Of a DNA stretch of 64,000 nucleotides, positions 1 through 12,931 are shown piece after piece; within the stretch, counting starts at the first letter, position 1, and each line of letters starts with the position of its first letter. The translations under genes and the position numbers were made by a program. The notes beneath the pieces were generated by a model. It was not told the DNA's origin, ran no database searches, and saw only the letters and a program-made list of their open reading frames with translations. This stretch comes from Nocardioides panacis (GTDB taxonomy: Bacteria; Actinomycetota; Actinomycetes; Propionibacteriales; Nocardioidaceae). The stretch covers positions 1,302,001-1,366,000 of the forward strand of contig NZ_CP077062.1 in assembly GCF_019039255.1 (NCBI RefSeq). Reading direction: 5' to 3'.

Positions 1-2
1 CC

Positions 3-470
3 GAGATGGCCGACGAGGTGCTGGTGATGTACGGCGGCCGGGCGGTCGAGCACGGCCCCACCAAGGAGCTGCTGACCCACCCGGAGATGCCCTACACGTG
101 GGGGCTGCTCTCCAGCGTGCCGGACGTCAACGCCGACACCAGCGCCCGGCTGATCCCGATCCCGGGCAACCCGCCGAGCCTGCTCGACCCGCCGACCGGG
201 TGCGCCTTCCACCCGCGCTGCGCGCACGTCGACAAGGTGCCCGGCGACCTGTGCCGCACCGAGCTCCCCGAGCTCAAGCTGGGCGACCGCCCGAACCACA
301 CCCGGCGCTGCCACCTCGCGAACCCGGACGCGATCTACGAGTCCGAGGTGCTGCCCGAGATCGCGCCCGACCTGGTCGAGCTCACCATCGCCGACAGCAT
401 CACCACCGCCGACCAGCACGGCAGCAACGGGACGCCCGGCACCGGGTCCTTTGCTCCCGAGAACGGGTGA
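3..470 (+). CDS. Oligopeptide ABC transporter ATPase, C-terminal fragment (OppD/DppD-like)
   Basis: The window opens inside this gene, so only about 155 codons are visible, in frame from base 3. They cover the end of the ATPase domain and the oligopeptide-transporter C-terminal domain, with HPEMPYTWGLLSSVPD and the Cys-containing PPTGCAFHPRC segment. OppD/DppD ATPases power import of di- and oligopeptides at the inner face of the membrane. A low-complexity tail of about 40 residues follows the family domain. The Walker motifs lie upstream of the window. The stop overlaps a possible GTG start of the next ATPase gene at 467, so the two ATPases form one operon. The substrate cannot be read from this fragment. 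Confidence 0.85.
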   Translation, partial: EMADEVLVMYGGRAVEHGPTKELLTHPEMPYTWGLLSSVPDVNADTSARLIPIPGNPPSLLDPPTGCAFHPRCAHVDKVPGDLCRTELPELKLGDRPNHTRRCHLANPDAIYESEVLPEIAPDLVELTIADSITTADQHGSNGTPGTGSFAPENG

Positions 471-478
471 CGAGGACA

Positions 479-1747
479 ATGACTTCCATGACACGACCGG
501 CCGTCGACGACGCCAACGCCTCCTCGGGATCGACCGGTGGACCCATCCTCGAGGTCACCAACCTCCAGAAGTACTTCCCGATCAAGTCCTCGGGGGTGTT
601 CCGGCGCAGCATCGGCGCGGTGCAGGCCGTGGACGGCGTCTCGTTCCAGGTGGAGCGGGGCAGCGCCCTGGGCCTGGTGGGGGAGTCCGGCTGCGGCAAG
701 TCCACGACCGGCCGGCTGATCACCCGGCTCTACGACCCCACCGGCGGGTCGATGAAGTTCGAGGGTCGCGAGATCGGCAACCTGTCGAACCGGCAGATGC
801 TGCCGCTGCGCAGCGAGATCCAGATGATCTTCCAGGACCCGTACTCCTCGCTGAACCCGCGGCACACCGTCGGCACGATCGTCGGCACCCCGCTGCGGGT
901 GCACAAGATGGTGCCCGAGAACAAGGTGCTCGACCGGGTCCGGGAGCTGCTCGAGGTCGTCGGCCTGAACCCCGAGCACTACAACCGCTACCCGAACGAG
1001 TTCTCCGGCGGCCAGCGCCAGCGCATCGGCATCGCCCGGGCGCTCGCCCTGCAGCCCAAGCTGCTGGTCGCCGACGAGCCGGTCTCCGCGCTCGACGTGT
1101 CGATCCAGGCGCAGGTCGTCAACCTGCTGCAGGACGTGCAGAAGCAGTTCGACATCGCGTTCCTGTTCATCGCCCACGACCTGGCCGTCGTACGCCACTT
1201 CTGCCCGGAGATCGCGGTCATGTACCTCGGCAAGATCGTCGAGATCGCCGACCGGGAGACGCTGTACAACACCCCGCACCACCCGTACACCCAGGCGCTG
1301 CTCTCGGCCGTGCCGGACGTCAAGCAGGCCGCCGTCGGCGGCCGTCGGGAGCGGATCCGGCTGGCCGGCGACGTCCCCAGCCCGATCAACCCGCCGTCCG
1401 GGTGCCGGTTCCGGACCCGTTGCTGGATGGCACAGGACATCTGCTCCAAGGTCGAGCCGCCGCTGCTGCAGATCGGCAAGAACCACAAGGTGGCCTGCCA
1501 CTTCGCCGGCGAGTTCGGCGCGATGCCGACCAGCCCGATCACGCTGAGCGCGCTCGGCGTGGACGGCCAGGGCAACAAGATCGCGGGCGCGGACGCCTCG
1601 GTCGAGGACTTCACCCGCGCCGGGTACGCCGACACGTGGACCGACGTCGCGACGCACCAGGAGCGGTCGAACGCGCTCGTGGGCACCGGCGGCCTCGGCA
1701 CCGGGATGAGCGACGAGCAGCGCGGCGAGGGCGGCACCCGCCGCTGA
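479..1747 (+). CDS. Oligopeptide ABC transporter ATPase (OppF/DppF-like)
   Basis: This is a complete 422-residue ATPase of the peptide/nickel importer family. Walker A ([10 protein letters not shown]) starts near residue 68, followed by the signature [15 protein letters not shown], Walker [13 protein letters not shown] and the His switch FIAHD. The oligopeptide C-terminal domain carries [14 protein letters not shown] and [11 protein letters not shown]. About 80 residues after the domain are an unusual hydrophilic extension. ATG 479 lies next to GAGGA; ATG 488 has better spacing, and a GTG at 467 would overlap the previous stop, so the start is uncertain by a few codons. With the upstream ATPase it forms the nucleotide-binding pair; permease and binding-protein genes must lie left of the window. 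Confidence 0.9.
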   Translation: MTSMTRPAVDDANASSGSTGGPILEVTNLQKYFPIKSSGVFRRSIGAVQAVDGVSFQVERGSALGLVGESGCGKSTTGRLITRLYDPTGGSMKFEGREIGNLSNRQMLPLRSEIQMIFQDPYSSLNPRHTVGTIVGTPLRVHKMVPENKVLDRVRELLEVVGLNPEHYNRYPNEFSGGQRQRIGIARALALQPKLLVADEPVSALDVSIQAQVVNLLQDVQKQFDIAFLFIAHDLAVVRHFCPEIAVMYLGKIVEIADRETLYNTPHHPYTQALLSAVPDVKQAAVGGRRERIRLAGDVPSPINPPSGCRFRTRCWMAQDICSKVEPPLLQIGKNHKVACHFAGEFGAMPTSPITLSALGVDGQGNKIAGADASVEDFTRAGYADTWTDVATHQERSNALVGTGGLGTGMSDEQRGEGGTRR

Positions 1748-1768
1748 GCCCGGCGCCGGCCCGGCGGA

Positions 1769-1774
1769 TAGGGT
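1769..1774 (+). promoter_or_regulatory. -10 hexamer TAGGGT, leaderless-type, for rarA
   Basis: TAGGGT matches the actinobacterial TANNNT -10 element and ends 7 nt before GTG 1782. This puts transcription start at or beside the start codon. The spacing recurs at many genes in this window. Confidence 0.55.
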
Positions 1775-1781
1775 GGCGCAC

Positions 1782-3155
1782 GTGGACGGACTGTTCGACA
1801 TGGGGAGCCCGGGCGCCTCGGCGCACCCCGCCGCGGGGTCCGCCGGGACGCTGGCCGGCAACACGCACGCGTCCGCGCCGCTGGCGGTGCGGATGCGTCC
1901 GCGCACCCTCGACGAGCTCGTCGGCCAGCAGCACCTGCTGTCCACGGGCTCGCCGCTGCGCCGGCTGATCGAGGGCGACCAGCCCATGTCGCTGCTGCTG
2001 TGGGGACCGCCGGGCACCGGCAAGACGACGATCGCCTCGATCGTCAGCCAGGCCACCAACCGGCGGTTCGTCGAGGTGTCGGCGGTGGCGGCGGGTGTCA
2101 AGGAGGTCCGGGCCGCGATCGACGGCGCCCGCAACCAGCTGGCCCGCGGCGGCCCCGAGACGGTGCTGTTCGTCGACGAGGTGCACCGCTTCACCAAGGC
2201 GCAGCAGGACGCGCTGCTCCCGGGCGTGGAGAACCGCTGGGTGACGCTGGTGGCGGCCACCACCGAGAACCCGTTCTTCAGCGTGATCTCGCCGCTGCTG
2301 TCCCGTTCGCTGCTGCTCACCCTCGAGCCGCTGACCGACGACGACATCCGGGGCGTGGTCGCCGACGCGCTCGTGGACGAGCGCGGCCTGGCCGGCAGCG
2401 TCAGCCTCGACGAGCAGGCGCTCGAGCACCTGGTCCGGCTGGCGGGCGGCGACGCGCGCCGGGCGCTGACCTACCTGGAGGCGGCCGCCGGCGCCGCGGT
2501 CGCGCGGGGCCTGGAGGTGGTGGACCTCGCGACCACCGAGACCGCCGTGGACCGCGCCGCGGTGCGCTACGACCGGCAGGGCGACCAGCACTACGACGTG
2601 ATCAGTGCCTTCATCAAGTCCGTGCGGGGCTCCGACGCCGACGCCTCGCTGCACTACCTCGCCCGGATGATGGAGGCGGGGGAGGACCCCCGCTTCATCG
2701 CCCGCCGGCTGGTGATCCTGGCCAGTGAGGACATCGGCCTGGCCGACCCGACGGCGCTCACGACCGCGGTCGCCGCCGCGCAGGCGGTCGCGCTGATCGG
2801 CATGCCCGAGGGCCGGCTCACCCTGGCCCAGGCGACGATCGCGCTGGCCCTGGCGCCCAAGTCGAACGCGGTGATCCTGGCCGTGGAGGCCGCCTCGGCC
2901 GACGTGCGGGACGGGAAGATCGGGCCGGTCCCGGCGCACCTGCGCGACGCGCACTACGGCGGCTCGAAGAAGCTCGGGCACGGGCAGGGCTACCGCTACG
3001 CGCACGACGAGCCCTACGGCATCGCCGAGCAGCAGTACGCCCCCGACGTGGTCGCCGACGCGACGTACTACCGGCCCACCTCGCTGGGCGCGGAGGCGCC
3101 GCTCAAGGAGCGGTGGGAGCGGGTGCGCCGGATGATCCGCGGCCAGCGCGGGTAG
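1782..3155 (+). CDS. rarA: Replication-associated recombination protein A (AAA+ ATPase, RarA/MgsA)
   Basis: RarA is a cytoplasmic AAA+ ATPase related to clamp-loader subunits and RuvB that acts at stalled replication forks. The roughly 457-residue product has Walker [10 protein letters not shown], Walker [10 protein letters not shown], sensor 1 in ATTENPFF, an arginine-finger region (LLSRS), and the C-terminal tetramerisation domain with [15 protein letters not shown] and [19 protein letters not shown] 1782 is preferred because TAGGGT sits 7 nt upstream; GTG 1773 would add three residues. The TAG stop is shared with the -10 hexamer of the next gene. Confidence 0.93.
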   Translation: MDGLFDMGSPGASAHPAAGSAGTLAGNTHASAPLAVRMRPRTLDELVGQQHLLSTGSPLRRLIEGDQPMSLLLWGPPGTGKTTIASIVSQATNRRFVEVSAVAAGVKEVRAAIDGARNQLARGGPETVLFVDEVHRFTKAQQDALLPGVENRWVTLVAATTENPFFSVISPLLSRSLLLTLEPLTDDDIRGVVADALVDERGLAGSVSLDEQALEHLVRLAGGDARRALTYLEAAAGAAVARGLEVVDLATTETAVDRAAVRYDRQGDQHYDVISAFIKSVRGSDADASLHYLARMMEAGEDPRFIARRLVILASEDIGLADPTALTTAVAAAQAVALIGMPEGRLTLAQATIALALAPKSNAVILAVEAASADVRDGKIGPVPAHLRDAHYGGSKKLGHGQGYRYAHDEPYGIAEQQYAPDVVADATYYRPTSLGAEAPLKERWERVRRMIRGQRG

Positions 3156-3158
3156 GGT
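3153..3158 (+). promoter_or_regulatory. -10 hexamer TAGGGT overlapping the rarA stop codon
   Basis: The hexamer begins with the rarA TAG stop and ends 8 nt before ATG 3167. It fits a leaderless promoter that would let the alaS-group genes be transcribed separately from rarA. Confidence 0.5.
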
Positions 3159-3166
3159 CGGTCCCT

Positions 3167-3685
3167 ATGAACCCGGCCCTCGTCGTGACGCTGGCGGCTG
3201 CCGTCGTGGTGGTCGCGTCCGTCGTCGCCGTCGCCGTCTCGCTGTCCGGCCGGCGCCGCCTCCAGGCGCAGCTCGACGCGGCCCGGGCGGACGTCGACGC
3301 GCTGCGCTCGACCGTCGCGGACCTCGCCGCCGCCCCGCCCCCCGCCGCGCCCCCCGTCGCGCCCCCCGTCCCGGACGACGAGCCGGAGTTCGTGATCACC
3401 AGCCTGCCCGCCGGCTCGCCGCCTCGTCCCGACCGGGCCGGCACGGACCTCGCGGTCCCGGCCGGACAGTTCGCGTCCGTCGCGCTGGGGGAGTCCCTGG
3501 TCCGCGTGGTCTCCCTGGGCCACGGCGTACGACGGGCGCTGTCGGCCGAGAACCGCAACCGGATCCGGTTCGAGATCCGCCGCGAGGTCAAGCGGTCCCG
3601 CCGGCAGCGACGCCGTGAGGTCAAGGAGGCCCGGCGGCACCTCCGCACCGACCTGGCTCCCGGGCGCGACGAGGACGCCGCATGA
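3167..3685 (+). CDS. Small membrane-anchored conserved actinobacterial protein upstream of alaS
   Basis: The 172-residue product has one N-terminal membrane helix (about residues 4-26, rich in Ala and Val). A short heptad-like segment with [18 protein letters not shown] follows, then a Pro-rich linker and a strongly basic C-terminus ([19 protein letters not shown]). Its position between rarA and the DUF6167 gene matches the DUF948-type protein found there in other actinobacteria, but I place it mainly by context. Function is unknown; a membrane-tethered coiled coil with a nucleic-acid- or phospholipid-facing basic tail is a guess. The Pro linker is coded by three C6 runs, which is notable because other C6 runs in this window look miscounted; three +1 errors would cancel in frame. 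Confidence 0.75.
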   Translation: MNPALVVTLAAAVVVVASVVAVAVSLSGRRRLQAQLDAARADVDALRSTVADLAAAPPPAAPPVAPPVPDDEPEFVITSLPAGSPPRPDRAGTDLAVPAGQFASVALGESLVRVVSLGHGVRRALSAENRNRIRFEIRREVKRSRRQRRREVKEARRHLRTDLAPGRDEDAA

Positions 3686-3981
3686 GCCGGGCGCTGTGGT
3701 TCGCGGCCGGGGCGAGCGTCGGCGTCTACGCGATGACCAAGGCGCGCCGGGCCGCGGAGGCGTTCACTCCGGACGGACTGGCCGACCGCCTGGCCGGGCT
3801 GTCCGCGGGCCTGCGGGTCTTCGGGGACGAGGTCCGGGCCGGGATGGCCGAGAAGGAAATCGACTTGCGTGGGCACACCGGTCTCACGCTTCATGTACAC
3901 ACCCCCGAGCTGGCAGAGGGCGAGGCGGCCCGAGCCGTCCGCGGCCCGGCCGGCGGGGCAACGAGAGAGGGCAACGACTGA
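3682..3981 (+). CDS. DUF6167-like small protein
   Basis: A 99-residue protein that opens with a short hydrophobic segment ([20 protein letters not shown]). An amphipathic stretch with [32 protein letters not shown] follows in shorter helices, then a flexible tail. In actinobacteria a DUF6167 protein of this size sits directly before alaS, which supports the assignment; its role is unknown. The ATG overlaps the previous stop (ATGA at 3682-3685), and its own TGA overlaps the alaS ATG (TGATG), so all three genes are translationally coupled. Confidence 0.75.
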   Translation: MSRALWFAAGASVGVYAMTKARRAAEAFTPDGLADRLAGLSAGLRVFGDEVRAGMAEKEIDLRGHTGLTLHVHTPELAEGEAARAVRGPAGGATREGND

Positions 3982-6698
3982 TGGACACCGCGGAGATCCG
4001 CCGCCGGTTCCTGGCGCACTTCGAGGCGAACGGACACCACGCCGTGCCCTCGGCCCCGCTGCTCGTCGACGACCCCAACCTGCTGTTCGTGAACGCCGGC
4101 ATGGTGCCCTTCAAGCCCTACTTCCTGGGCCAGGAGACGCCGCGGTGGAACCGGGCGGTGAGCGTGCAGAAGTGCGTGCGCACGCCGGACATCGAGGACG
4201 TCGGCAAGACCACCCGGCACGGCACGTTCTTCGAGATGTGCGGCAACTTCTCCTTCGGCGACTACTTCAAGGAGGGCGCCATCGAGCTCGCCTGGGACCT
4301 GGTCACCAAGTCCCGCGCCGACGGCGGCTGGGGGCTCGACGAGAGCCGGCTGTGGCCGAGCGTGTACGTCGACGACCCCGAGGCGGTCGCGCTGTGGCGC
4401 AAGGTCACCGGGCTGCCCGACGAGCGCATCGTGCGGCTCGGGAAGAAGGAGAACTACTGGTCCATGGGCGTGCCCGGCCCGGGCGGCCCGTGCTCGGAGA
4501 TCCTCTACGACCGCGGCCCGGACTACGGTCCGGACGGCGAGTTCACCACCACCCAGCGCCTGGAGATGCCGACGAACCTCGAGGACCGCTACCTCGAGAT
4601 CTGGAACCTCGTCTTCATGCAGGACGAGCTCAGCGCCGTGCGCAGCAAGGACGACTTCGACATCTCCGGCTCGCTGCCGAAGAAGAACATCGACACCGGC
4701 ATGGGCCTCGAGCGGGTCGCGTTCCTGCTCCAGGGCAAGGACAACATGTACGAGATCGACGTGATGTTCCCGGTGATCGAGAAGGCGATGGAGCTCACCG
4801 GCAAGAAGTACGGCGCCGGCGGCCAGCAGGGCCACGAGGACGACGTACGGCTGCGGGTCGTGGCCGACCACGTGCGCAGCTCGATGATGCTGATCGGCGA
4901 CGGGGTCACCCCCGGCAACGAGGCCCGCGGCTACGTCCTGCGCCGGCTGCTGCGCCGCGCCGTCCGCTCCATGCGCCTGCTCGGCTACGAGGACCGGGCG
5001 CTGCCGGAGCTGCTGCCGGTCAGCCGCGACACGATGAGCGAGACGTACGGCGAGCTGCAGCGTGACTGGGAGCGCATCTCCAGCGTGGCCTACGCCGAGG
5101 AGGACGCGTTCCGCCAGACGCTGCGCACCGGCACGACGATCTTCGACGTCGCCGCGCAGGGCGCGAAGGCCGGCGGCCAGACCCAGCTGTCCGGGACCAA
5201 GGCGTTCGCGCTGCACGACACCTACGGCTTCCCGATCGACCTGACGCTGGAGATGGCGTCCGAGCAGGGGCTCTCGGTCGACGAGGAGGGCTTCCGCCGG
5301 CTGATGACCGAGCAGCGCGACCGGGCGAAGGCGGACGCGCGCGCGAAGAAGGGCCAGCACTCCGACGCCCACTCCTACCGCGAGGTGTCCGACGCGATCG
5401 GCCAGGCGGTGGAGTTCACCGGCTACTCCGAGGTCGTCTCCGAGGCGACCGTGCGCGGCATCGTCGACGACTCGGGCGTGGCCTCCTCGGCGCGTGAGGG
5501 CGACGAGGTGGAGCTGGTCCTGGACCGCACCCCGTTCTACGCCGAGGGCGGTGGCCAGCTCGCCGACCAGGGCGTCATCGAGCTCGGCAACGGCGCCCGC
5601 CTGCAGGTGCTCGACGTGCAGTCCCCGATCCGCGGGCTGGTCGTGCACCAGGTCAGGGTGCTCAGCGGCGAGGTCACCGTCGGGCTCACCGGCCAGGCGC
5701 TCGTCGACATCGAGCGACGCAAGTCGATCAGCCGCGCGCACACCGCCACCCACATGGTGCACAAGGCGTTCCGCGAGGCGCTCGGCGACACCGCGACCCA
5801 GGCCGGGTCGGAGAACGCGCCCGGGCGGTTCCGGTTCGACTTCTCCGCGACCGGCGCGGTGCCGCTGTCCGCGATGGCGGACGTCGAGGCCCGGGTCAAC
5901 GACCTGGTGCTCGCCGACCTCGGCGTGCACGCCGAGATCATGAGCCAGGACGAGGCCCGCAAGTCCGGCGCGATGGCGCTGTTCGGCGAGAAGTACGGCG
6001 ACGAGGTGCGCGTGGTCTCCGTGGGGGACTGGGCGCGCGAGCTCTGCGGCGGCACGCACGCCGGCCGCTCCGGCCAGCTCGGCGTGATCAAGCTGCTCGG
6101 CGAGTCGTCGATCGGCTCCGGCGTCCGGCGCGTCGAGGCGCTCGTGGGCAGCGACGCCTACCGGTTCCTGGCGCGCGAGCACACGCTGGTGGCCCAGCTC
6201 AGCGAGGCCCTCAAGGCGCGTCCCGAGGAGCTGCCCGAGCGGGTCAACGACCTGGTGGAGCGGCTGCGCACCGCGGAGAAGGAGATCGAGCGGGTCCGCG
6301 TGCAGCAGCTGCTCGCGGCCGCCGGCGAGCTCGCCGCGCAGGCCAAGGACGTCTACGGGGTGGCGTTCGTCGGCCACCGCGCGGACGGCGCGGGCGCGGG
6401 CGACGTACGCAAGCTGGCCCTGGACATCCGCGGCCGGCTGCCCCACGGGGCGCCCGGCGTGGTCGCGATCATCGGCTCCAGCAACGGCAAGCCCGCCGTC
6501 GTGGTGGCCGTCAACGACGCCGCACGCTCGTGGGGGCTGTCCGCGAACGCGCTGGTCAAGGCGGCGGCGGTCGCGCTCGGCGGCAGCGGCGGCGGCAAGG
6601 ACGACGTCGCCCAGGGCGGCGGCGCCGACGTGAGCAACGCCGACCAGGCACTGGTGGACGTCGAGCACGAGGTCGGCCGCGCGGCCACCCAGCGCTGA
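3981..6698 (+). CDS. alaS: Alanine--tRNA ligase
   Basis: AlaRS charges tRNA-Ala and edits Ser/Gly mischarging. The 905-residue product has the class II catalytic domain from its first residues ([38 protein letters not shown]), then the tRNA-recognition region, and then the editing domain with its zinc ligands H587-T-A-T-H591 and C689-G-G-T-H693. A C-Ala/DHHA1 domain with a glycine-rich GGSGGGKDD segment ends it. Length is normal for the family. The start overlaps the previous stop and is preceded by a GAGAGAGG ribosome-binding site. It is followed within 10 bases by ruvX. Confidence 0.98.
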   Translation: MDTAEIRRRFLAHFEANGHHAVPSAPLLVDDPNLLFVNAGMVPFKPYFLGQETPRWNRAVSVQKCVRTPDIEDVGKTTRHGTFFEMCGNFSFGDYFKEGAIELAWDLVTKSRADGGWGLDESRLWPSVYVDDPEAVALWRKVTGLPDERIVRLGKKENYWSMGVPGPGGPCSEILYDRGPDYGPDGEFTTTQRLEMPTNLEDRYLEIWNLVFMQDELSAVRSKDDFDISGSLPKKNIDTGMGLERVAFLLQGKDNMYEIDVMFPVIEKAMELTGKKYGAGGQQGHEDDVRLRVVADHVRSSMMLIGDGVTPGNEARGYVLRRLLRRAVRSMRLLGYEDRALPELLPVSRDTMSETYGELQRDWERISSVAYAEEDAFRQTLRTGTTIFDVAAQGAKAGGQTQLSGTKAFALHDTYGFPIDLTLEMASEQGLSVDEEGFRRLMTEQRDRAKADARAKKGQHSDAHSYREVSDAIGQAVEFTGYSEVVSEATVRGIVDDSGVASSAREGDEVELVLDRTPFYAEGGGQLADQGVIELGNGARLQVLDVQSPIRGLVVHQVRVLSGEVTVGLTGQALVDIERRKSISRAHTATHMVHKAFREALGDTATQAGSENAPGRFRFDFSATGAVPLSAMADVEARVNDLVLADLGVHAEIMSQDEARKSGAMALFGEKYGDEVRVVSVGDWARELCGGTHAGRSGQLGVIKLLGESSIGSGVRRVEALVGSDAYRFLAREHTLVAQLSEALKARPEELPERVNDLVERLRTAEKEIERVRVQQLLAAAGELAAQAKDVYGVAFVGHRADGAGAGDVRKLALDIRGRLPHGAPGVVAIIGSSNGKPAVVVAVNDAARSWGLSANALVKAAAVALGGSGGGKDDVAQGGGADVSNADQALVDVEHEVGRAATQR

Positions 6699-6708
6699 GG
6701 GCGGGACC

Positions 6709-7164
6709 GTGCGACGAGGGGTCCGGCTCGGGGTCGACGTGGGTGACGTGCGCATCGGCGTCGCCCGCTCCGACCCGGCGGGGCTGATCGCCACCCCGGT
6801 GGAGACCGTCCGGCGGGGCCCGGGTGACCTGGCCCGGCTGCGCCTGCTGGTCGGCGAGGAGGAGGCCGTCGAGGTGGTCGTAGGGCTGCCCCGCTCGCTG
6901 TCGGGCGGCGAGGGCCCGGCCGCGGTCAAGGTCCGGTCGTTCGCGGCCGAGATCGCCGCGGCCCTCGCGCCGGTGCCCGTGCGGCTCTGCGACGAGCGGC
7001 TGAGCACCGTCACCGCCGAGGCGGTGCTGCGCGGCCAGGGCAAGAAGGGCCAGAAGCGCCGCGCCGTGGTGGACCAGGCCGCGGCCGTGGTGATCCTGCA
7101 GAATGCACTGGAGACCGAGCGCGGCACGGGGGCCGCACCCGGGGAGCTGGTGCCGGCCGGGTAG
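6709..7164 (+). CDS. ruvX: Putative pre-16S rRNA nuclease / Holliday junction resolvase-like protein (YqgF)
   Basis: A 151-residue RNase H-fold protein of the YqgF/RuvX family, which is needed for maturation of the 16S rRNA 5-prime end. Signature elements are GVDVGDVRIGVARSD at the N-terminus (first acidic residue of the active site), VVVGLPRSLSGGEG in the middle and LCDERLSTVTAEAVL, then a terminal VDQAAAVVILQNAL helix. The GTG start lies 10 bases after alaS. The TAG stop is the start of a TAGCGT hexamer that may serve as the -10 element of mltG. Confidence 0.93.
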   Translation: MRRGVRLGVDVGDVRIGVARSDPAGLIATPVETVRRGPGDLARLRLLVGEEEAVEVVVGLPRSLSGGEGPAAVKVRSFAAEIAAALAPVPVRLCDERLSTVTAEAVLRGQGKKGQKRRAVVDQAAAVVILQNALETERGTGAAPGELVPAG

Positions 7165-7167
7165 CGT
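7162..7167 (+). promoter_or_regulatory. Candidate -10 hexamer TAGCGT for mltG
   Basis: TAGCGT overlaps the ruvX stop codon. If used, it gives mltG an untranslated leader of roughly 60 bases. No convincing -35 was seen, so this is tentative. Confidence 0.3.
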
Positions 7168-7235
7168 CTGGCGACCGAAGCAGGTCCGGCAGCAGCCGGG
7201 ACGACCGGACGGCGGGCGGGGGCGCGTCGATATCA

Positions 7236-8375
7236 GTGAGGTTGAGCGGGCAGTTGAGCGATCTGGGACTCGAACTCGGGCACGAGAAGAAGCACCGACC
7301 CCGTCGGGGCCTCGGCTGCCTGGCCGTGCTGCTCGCGCTGGCCGTGCTGCTGGGCATCGGGTACGTCGCGTACTCCTACGGGATGACCGCGATCAAGGAC
7401 AGGCTCGCCGGCCCGGAGGACTACTCCGGCGGGGGCACCGGCCAGGTGCTGGTCGAGGTCCAGGACGGTGACGCCGCCTCCGACATCGCCGCGACACTGA
7501 AGGACAAGGGCGTGGTGAAGTCCGTGCAGGCCTTCACCGACGCCGCCCGCAAGGACTCCCGGTCCGTGGGCATCCAGGTCGGCTTCTACGAGATGAGGAA
7601 GCAGATGTCGGCGTCCGCCGCACTCGCGGTGCTCGTCGACCCGGCCCACCGGATGCGCTCGGTGGTGACGGTCCCCGAGGGGTTCACGGTCGACCAGATC
7701 GTGGCGACCCTGGCCAAGAAGACCGACTTCTCGCGCAAGCAGTACGACAAGGTCCTCGCCCGTCCGGGCTCGATCGGGCTGCCGTCGTACGCCCACGGCA
7801 ACGCGGAGGGCTACCTGTTCCCGGCGACCTACGAGCTGCCGCCGAACGCGACGCCGCGCTCGATCCTGACGATGATGGTCGACCGCTGGAGCCAGGCCGC
7901 CGAGGACGCCGACCTCACCGGCGCGGCCGAGCGGCTGGGCTACACGCCGGCCCAGCTGATGACCGTGGCCAGCCTGGTCGAGGCGGAGTCCAACCGGGAC
8001 GCGGACCGCGGCAAGGTCGCCCGGGTGATCTACAACCGGCTCGAGGGCGACGCCACCAACCACCTGCTGCAGATCGACGCGGCCGTGAACTACGCGTTCG
8101 ACCGAGACCTCGGCGTCGCGCTGACGACCGAGGACCTGCAGGTGGACTCGCCGTACAACACCTACAAGAACCCCGGGCTGCCGCCGACGCCGATCGAGGC
8201 GCCCGGCGACGCGGCCATCGCGGCGGCGGCGCACCCGACCCCGGGGCCGTGGGTCTACTACGTGACGGTCAACCTGCGCACCAGCGAGACCAAGTTCACC
8301 GAGAGCTACGACACGTTCTTGAAGTACAAGGCCGAGTTCAAGGAGTACTGCCGTACCCAGTCCGACGCCTGCTGA
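7236..8375 (+). CDS. mltG: Endolytic murein transglycosylase MltG
   Basis: MltG cleaves nascent peptidoglycan strands at the outer face of the membrane and sets glycan length. The product (up to 379 residues) has a cytoplasmic N-terminus, one membrane helix at about residues 26-47, a LysM-like region and the YceG catalytic domain. The catalytic Glu is E249 in ASLVEAES, followed by ARVIYNRL and the DSPYNTYKNPGLPPTPI motif. GTG 7236 is the longest start; TTG at 7242 or 7254 in the same frame is possible. Context is alaS-ruvX-mltG-aroE, as in other actinobacteria. Confidence 0.93.
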   Translation: MRLSGQLSDLGLELGHEKKHRPRRGLGCLAVLLALAVLLGIGYVAYSYGMTAIKDRLAGPEDYSGGGTGQVLVEVQDGDAASDIAATLKDKGVVKSVQAFTDAARKDSRSVGIQVGFYEMRKQMSASAALAVLVDPAHRMRSVVTVPEGFTVDQIVATLAKKTDFSRKQYDKVLARPGSIGLPSYAHGNAEGYLFPATYELPPNATPRSILTMMVDRWSQAAEDADLTGAAERLGYTPAQLMTVASLVEAESNRDADRGKVARVIYNRLEGDATNHLLQIDAAVNYAFDRDLGVALTTEDLQVDSPYNTYKNPGLPPTPIEAPGDAAIAAAAHPTPGPWVYYVTVNLRTSETKFTESYDTFLKYKAEFKEYCRTQSDAC

Positions 8376-8382
8376 CCCGGCC

Positions 8383-9198
8383 GTGAACCGCTGCGCCGTG
8401 CTCGGCAGCCCGATCGGGCACTCGCTCTCACCGCTCCTGCACCGGGAGGCGTACGCCGCGCTCGGGCTCGACTGGGTCTACGAGGCGCGCGTCGTGACCG
8501 AGCAGGGTCTCGCCGCGTTCCTCGCCGGAGTGGACGCCTCGTGGCGCGGCCTCTCGCTGACGATGCCGCTCAAGCGGGCGGTCCTGCCGCTGCTCGACGA
8601 GGTCAGCGAGCGGGCCCGGCAGGCCGGCGGCGCGAACACCGTCGTGCTCGCCGACGGGCGGCGCAGCGGGCACAACACCGACGTCCCCGGGATCAGCGCC
8701 GCGGTGCGCGAGCGGTACGACGGACCGGTCGGACGCGCCGTCGTGCTGGGCGGCGGAGCGACCGCGGCGTCCGCGGTGCTGGGGCTTGCGGACCTGGGCT
8801 GCCGGCACGTGACGCTGCTGGTGCGCGACGCCGGCCGGGCGGCCCTGACCGTCGCGGCGGCGGCCCGGCACCCGGACGGCCCGACGGTCGACGTACGCCC
8901 GCTGGCCGGGCCCGCCGGGCCCGCCGACGTGCTGGTGTCCACGATCCCGGCCGCCGCGCAGACCGCGGAGCTGCTCGCCCGGGTCGCGGACGTGCCGGTC
9001 GTCTTCGACGTGGTCTACGACCCCTGGCCGACGCCGCTCACGGTCGCCGCCGAGGAGGCCGGTCGCACCGTGGTGTCCGGCCTCGACCTGCTGGTGCACC
9101 AGGCGGTGCTCCAGGTGGAGCTGATGACCGGGCTGCCGGGCGCGCCGCTGGAGGCGATGCGCGAGGCCGGGCGGCGGGCGCTCGTGGCGCGCGGCTGA
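8383..9198 (+). CDS. aroE: Shikimate dehydrogenase
   Basis: AroE reduces 3-dehydroshikimate to shikimate with NADPH. The 271-residue product shows the substrate-binding N-terminus GSPIGHSLSPLLHREAY, the LTMPLKRAV segment carrying the conserved catalytic Lys, GGANTVV and HNTDVPGI, and the nucleotide-binding VVLGGGATAASAVLGL. The C-terminus has DVVYDPWPTPL and GLDLLVHQAV. GTG 8383 begins 7 bases after the mltG stop, so the two are probably cotranscribed. It is the first of five shikimate-pathway genes in the next 5 kb. Confidence 0.95.
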   Translation: MNRCAVLGSPIGHSLSPLLHREAYAALGLDWVYEARVVTEQGLAAFLAGVDASWRGLSLTMPLKRAVLPLLDEVSERARQAGGANTVVLADGRRSGHNTDVPGISAAVRERYDGPVGRAVVLGGGATAASAVLGLADLGCRHVTLLVRDAGRAALTVAAAARHPDGPTVDVRPLAGPAGPADVLVSTIPAAAQTAELLARVADVPVVFDVVYDPWPTPLTVAAEEAGRTVVSGLDLLVHQAVLQVELMTGLPGAPLEAMREAGRRALVARG

Positions 9199-9250
9199 GG
9201 TGCCTCCCCAGCCGCGTGCGGTTCTGCCCGCGCCGGGCGACGTCAGCCAC

Positions 9251-9256
9251 TAGGGT
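9251..9256 (+). promoter_or_regulatory. -10 hexamer TAGGGT, leaderless-type, for the prepilin peptidase gene
   Basis: TAGGGT ends 8 nt before GTG 9265, the same arrangement as at rarA and at 3167. Confidence 0.5.
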
Positions 9257-9264
9257 CGCGAGCT

Positions 9265-10053
9265 GTGACCTGGAACCTCGCGCCCGCGCTGGTGGCCGCC
9301 GCGTGGGGTGCCGCGTCCGGCGCGGTGCTGCCGCGGGTCATCGCGCGGCTGCCCGAGCCGGAGCCCGACCCGCTGGTGCCGGCCGAGGACGAGGCCGACT
9401 TCGCCCGGCCGGTCGACGACCCCAAGGAGCCGTACGCCGACCTGGCCCGGCTCCCGGGCCTGGCCTGGAAGCTGGCCGTCGTGTCCGCGGTCCTCGCCGG
9501 CCTGGCCGGCGCCCGGATCGGCTGGTCACCGGCGCTGCTGTTCCTGGGCTACCTCGTGCCGGTGGGCGTCGCCCTGGCCCTCGTGGACTGGCGCACGCGC
9601 TACCTGCCGACCCGGCTGATCGCGCCGTCGTACGTCGTGGTCGGGGTGCTGGTGCTGCTCGGGTCCGTGCTCACCCAGGACTGGCTGTCGCTGCGCTCCT
9701 CGGCGATCGGCTGGGTGGGCTGCTTCGCGGTGTTCTTCGTGATGTGGTTCATCAGCCCGGGATCGCTGGCCTACGGGGACGTCCGGCTCTCCGGCCTGCT
9801 CGGGCTGGCGGTCGGCTCGCTCGGCCTCGCCCAGCTGGTGCTCGGGATGTTCACCGGCTTCCTGCTCCTCGCCGTCGGCGGGATCGTGCTGTCGCTCGCG
9901 CGGGTCTTCCACCGGCGGCACATGCCGTTCGGCCCGTTCCTGCTGGCCGGGGCCTTCCTCGGTGCGGTCTTCCCCCTCCAGCTGCTGACCGCCTACGCGT
10001 GGACCGTCGAGGGCGTGAGCTCGCTGGTGGGCTCGGTGGTGGACGCCCTCTGA
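9265..10053 (+). CDS. A24-family prepilin peptidase without the methylase domain
   Basis: A polytopic aspartyl protease of the type 4 prepilin peptidase family, which cuts prepilin leader peptides at the cytoplasmic membrane face. The 262-residue product has about seven hydrophobic helices and both family aspartates: D108 in VDWRTRYLP and D172 in YGDVRLSGLLGL. The N-terminal zinc-binding methyltransferase module of PilD is missing, replaced by a short acidic loop (EPEPDPLVPAEDEAD). No pilin or assembly gene lies in the window, so its substrate is elsewhere. It sits between aroE and aroC, where other actinobacteria also carry it. Confidence 0.85.
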   Translation: MTWNLAPALVAAAWGAASGAVLPRVIARLPEPEPDPLVPAEDEADFARPVDDPKEPYADLARLPGLAWKLAVVSAVLAGLAGARIGWSPALLFLGYLVPVGVALALVDWRTRYLPTRLIAPSYVVVGVLVLLGSVLTQDWLSLRSSAIGWVGCFAVFFVMWFISPGSLAYGDVRLSGLLGLAVGSLGLAQLVLGMFTGFLLLAVGGIVLSLARVFHRRHMPFGPFLLAGAFLGAVFPLQLLTAYAWTVEGVSSLVGSVVDAL

Positions 10054-10086
10054 GGCGTCCGCGGGCCGCGTGAAAGACTGGCGCAC

Positions 10087-12907
<2,821 letters not shown>

Positions 12908-12931
12908 CCCGCCCCACCGCCAGGAGGACAG

